Assembly (NCBI GenBank): GCA_917880885.1
Contig: OU862933.1
Span: 6,867,452-6,931,451, forward strand
Length of the DNA: 64,000 nt
From: Limnephilus marmoratus
Taxonomy: Eukaryota; Arthropoda; Insecta; Trichoptera; Limnephilidae
Direction of reading: 5' to 3'
Below are positions 63,655 to 64,000 of this stretch, piece after piece. Made by a program: the position numbers and the translations under genes. Every line of letters begins with the position of its first letter. The stretch's first letter is position 1. The notes below the pieces were generated by a model, which was not told the DNA's origin, made no database searches, and worked only from the letters and a program-made list of their open reading frames with translations.

Positions 63655-64000
63655 AAGGCCACACTGAGCCCACGCAACGCCACGCCACGTGGGTAGACGT
63701 CACCATTTCCATATCTGGACTGCTTACCATCCACACATTTTCTATGGAAACGGGTGCTTTAGAAACATACTAGCCCCACGCAATGCAAACCGACGCCCCC
63801 TACGCTACGCGGACCTGCCGCAGCCAGATCGGCGTGGGCCATGTGGAAGGTGGAGGGGGTATGGTCACGCCTACTACGAGATGATTTTACATCTTTTTGG
63901 TGTTATCTGAGCATCTAACGTTGTTTCGCTATATCTATGGTTGTTTTTTTGACAGATATTATTAAAAAATGGATGACGAACAGTTTATTGAAGCTTTTAG
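63655..64000 (+). mobile_element. Possible 5' end of a PIF/Harbinger-type element (runs off the window)
   Basis: GGCCACACTGAGCCCACGCA begins a GC-rich stretch with repeated CCACGC/GTGGG motifs, unlike the AT-rich flank, and leads to an ATG. Assigned by resemblance to Harbinger subterminal structure; the right half is outside the window. Confidence 0.35.
63969..64000 (+). CDS. Start of an ORF at the window edge (MDDEQFIEAF...)
   Basis: ATGG context and ten codons, MDDEQFIEAF, then the window ends. MADF/Myb-like proteins, both host ones and those of Harbinger transposons, often begin with such an acidic D/E-x-F-I-x-x segment, so this could be either. Too short to be sure. Confidence 0.35.
   Translation, partial: MDDEQFIEAF

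Noticed and set aside
63689..63910. 73-aa ORF near the right edge
   Set aside because: Runs through a GC-rich terminus-like region with repeated CACGC motifs, and no domain is visible.

Overview
The window looks like AT-rich insect nuclear DNA, most likely lepidopteran. That placement rests on inference: the Helitron, RTE and tRNA-derived SINE families present, and the scattered TACCTACC/AGGTACC low-complexity runs. The sequence shows intron-split genes, poly(A)-tailed retroelements and dozens of MITEs. There are no bacterial operons, rRNA genes or CRISPR arrays.

Two host genes can be assembled. (1) Plus strand, 14,703-20,236: a four-exon beta-1,4-glycosyltransferase of 338 aa. All splice phases close, and catalytic DVD, WGGEDDD and MMKH are in place. 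It carries Leu at the position equivalent to bovine beta4GalT1 Tyr289, so it is probably a beta-1,4-N-acetylgalactosaminyltransferase. (2) Minus strand, 60,589 down to 35,990: eleven phase-compatible exons (574 codons, 3' end not found) encode a Ser/Lys/Arg-rich nuclear-type protein, tentatively INCENP-like. Its introns are swollen by transposons, and two consecutive 126-nt exons come from a visible tandem genomic duplication. The right edge (63,969 on) starts another ORF, possibly in a PIF/Harbinger element.

Layout: 0.3-3.2 kb, a nearly intact jockey-type LINE; 4.3-5.1 kb, a Helitron; 5.5-6.2 kb, the 3' end of an RTE-type LINE; 7-13.6 kb, MITEs and SINEs; 14.7-20.2 kb, the glycosyltransferase; 20.3-25.9 kb, DNA transposons including a 966-bp foldback; 26.1-27.3 kb, a 95-bp minisatellite; 28.4-33.9 kb, a young LINE whose ORF1-ORF2 interval holds a nearly G-free 180-bp tandem array with an unbroken 586-codon frame; 34.2-34.7 kb, a decayed unidentified ORF; 36-60.6 kb, the minus-strand gene with many nested insertions; 60.8-64 kb, nested MITE/SINE insertions and the start of the right-edge element.

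Target-site duplications are readable for many elements: 8-bp hAT, TTA/TAA Harbinger, TTAA piggyBac-like, TA mariner/pogo-like and 9-10-bp Mutator-like. They let the order of nested insertions be reconstructed. The tandem duplication also supplies natural empty sites for three MITEs. I see no unknown defence or metabolic system. The most unusual objects are the G-depleted in-frame array inside the LINE and the duplicated exon block. All coordinates and motifs were read by eye, without alignment tools.
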